From: Candidatus Hydrothermota bacterium | Lineage (GTDB): Bacteria > Hydrothermota > Hydrothermia > B15-G9 | Reading direction: 5' to 3' | NCBI GenBank assembly: GCA_003645975.1 | Contig: QNDP01000068.1 | Coordinates: 1-6,853, forward strand | DNA length: 6,853 nucleotides | Shown: piece after piece, positions 6,194 through 6,853 of the stretch | How the letters are laid out: each line of letters starts with the position of its first letter | Numbering within the stretch: the first letter of the stretch is position 1 | Notes under the pieces: generated by a model | Seen by the model: only the letters and a program-made list of their open reading frames with translations | Told to the model about the DNA's origin: nothing | Database searches by the model: none | Made by a program: the position numbers and the translations under genes

Positions 6194-6292
6194 CACCCCT
6201 TAATTCTCAGCGGTTGAGTCTCTTATCAGCGATGACAAATTTTCACACGAAGCCACTCATCACAGATAAAATTGCTAATAGCCAGCGGTGTG

Positions 6293-6322
6293 TTGCCCTA
6301 ATCGATGTTCATTGTGTAACAT
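6293..6322 (+). promoter_or_regulatory. Possible sigma70-type promoter for the TPR lipoprotein gene
   Basis: TTGCCC (6293-6298) and TAACAT (6317-6322) are separated by 18 bp. Transcription would begin near 6329, leaving a leader of about 49 nt with the AGGAGG at 6365-6370. Each hexamer matches the consensus only partly, so confidence is low. Confidence 0.3.
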
Positions 6323-6377
6323 AAAAGCCCGTTTTGTTGGCCGGAGTTTAGTGTGAAAAAACATAGGAGGAGAAGCC

Positions 6378-6853
6378 ATGAGAAGGAGTTTGTTGATACT
6401 CAGTGTCGTGGCACTGGCGCTCGCCGTCGGATGTGCCAAAAGCCCGCATAGTTCAAGTGTCAAGATCTACATCCAGCAAAATCAAATAGATAAAGCTATC
6501 CGCGAAGGCAAGGCATGGGTCCAAGATGAGCCGAACAGCCCCGATGCACACTTCTGGCTCGCCCAGGCTTACATGCGTGACGGCCAGTATGTCAATGCGG
6601 CTGACGAACTTGACAAGGCAATCGAGCTCGACACAGAGGGCAAGGTGTTCAAAAAATTCGGTGAACCCGAAAAGGTTACCTACATGAACGCTGGCTTGAT
6701 CGTTAAAGACACCAACAGAACAAAAGCCATCCACTACTTCGAGCAGGCACACAAGATCGATCCGAACGATGTCAAAGTCCTGATGACGCTTGCTGCGCTC
6801 TACGGCATGGAAGGCGACAATCAGAAGATGCTCGACTACCTCAAAAAGGCCGA
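6378..6853 (+). CDS. TPR-repeat lipoprotein, C-terminus cut by window edge
   Basis: Predicted exported lipoprotein with tetratricopeptide repeats, likely a scaffold on the envelope. The N-terminus MRRSLLILSVVALALAVGC is a classic lipoprotein signal: two arginines, a hydrophobic core and a lipobox ending in AVG-Cys19, where the lipid would be added. At least two TPR-like helix pairs follow. The first is at about residues 25-85 (IDKAIREGKAWVQDEPNSPD, HFWLAQAYMRDGQYVNAADE, then LDKAIELD). The second is at about 102-158 (AIHYFEQAHKIDPND, then LMTLAALYGMEGD). A linker of about 20 residues separates them. 158 residues are visible and the frame stays open at the edge. AGGAGG at 6365-6370 with 7-nt spacing fixes the start. 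The gene is divergent from the M16 peptidase, so any link to it is unproven. The repeats do not define a function. Confidence 0.88.
   Translation, partial: MRRSLLILSVVALALAVGCAKSPHSSSVKIYIQQNQIDKAIREGKAWVQDEPNSPDAHFWLAQAYMRDGQYVNAADELDKAIELDTEGKVFKKFGEPEKVTYMNAGLIVKDTNRTKAIHYFEQAHKIDPNDVKVLMTLAALYGMEGDNQKMLDYLKKA

Larger units (their letters stand above)
5990..6377. other. 388-bp gene-free divergent spacer between the M16 peptidase and the TPR lipoprotein
   Basis: No open frame here has a credible ribosome binding site or recognisable protein. An open frame at 6103-6324 runs through the hairpin repeat and looks accidental. The spacer holds the M16 -10 box (6001-6006), a 9-bp direct repeat (6062-6098), a REP-like imperfect hairpin (6121-6193), a possible promoter (6293-6322) and the lipoprotein ribosome binding site AGGAGG (6365-6370). 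I see no tRNA or recognised riboswitch. Confidence 0.7.

Noticed and set aside
6103..6324. Small protein gene of 73 codons in the 388-bp spacer
   Set aside because: It runs through the imperfect hairpin repeat, lacks a ribosome binding site and resembles no family.
6240..6359. TTTTCACAC / GTGTGAAAA inverted repeat flanking about 102 bp, as ends of a tiny mobile element
   Set aside because: Nine-base arms this far apart are not unlikely by chance in a spacer this long, the complementarity does not extend, and no target-site duplication is seen.

Overview
The window looks like a chromosomal segment of an uncultured bacterium of the Fibrobacteres-Chlorobi-Bacteroidetes (FCB) group or a neighbouring candidate phylum. 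The basis is indirect. The largest gene is a gingipain-like (C25) secreted peptidase ending in what looks like a type IX secretion (T9SS) sorting domain. Several genes nevertheless have strong GGAGG ribosome binding sites, which true Bacteroidota rarely use. Two other genes have a TATAAT box almost touching the start codon, as in leaderless transcripts. This placement is an inference, not an identification.

Layout. Positions 1-1133 (minus) hold a saccharopine dehydrogenase (glutamate-forming, LYS9 type) that runs off the left edge. Positions 1134-1280 are a short but structured intergenic region with an 18-bp perfect palindrome next to the ribosome binding site and two successive inverted-repeat structures. 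Positions 1281-3740 (minus) encode an 819-residue exported peptidase: a C25/caspase-like catalytic domain, seven propeller-type repeats and a C-terminal sorting domain. Divergent from it, 3894-4672 (plus) is a TauE/SafE-family permease whose reading frame is broken by a one-base shift near 4047. Converging on it, 4715-5989 (minus) is a single-domain M16 zinc peptidase. Positions 5990-6377 are a 388-bp gene-free divergent spacer containing a REP-like imperfect hairpin of about 73 bp. From 6378 (plus) a TPR lipoprotein begins and runs off the right edge.

The genes do not form one pathway. Two are proteolytic (C25 and M16) and one is an envelope lipoprotein with protein-interaction repeats. The permease would export small anions or organosulfur compounds, and the dehydrogenase belongs to the aminoadipate/lysine pathway. 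Only the peptidase and the dehydrogenase lie in tandem, and the regulatory-looking sequence between them suggests the dehydrogenase has its own control. I see no CRISPR array, tRNA, rRNA, transposase or phage gene. The parts most worth checking are the intergenic palindrome and hairpins, the leaderless start sites, the permease frameshift and the REP-like hairpin. I do not see convincing evidence for a wholly new system.
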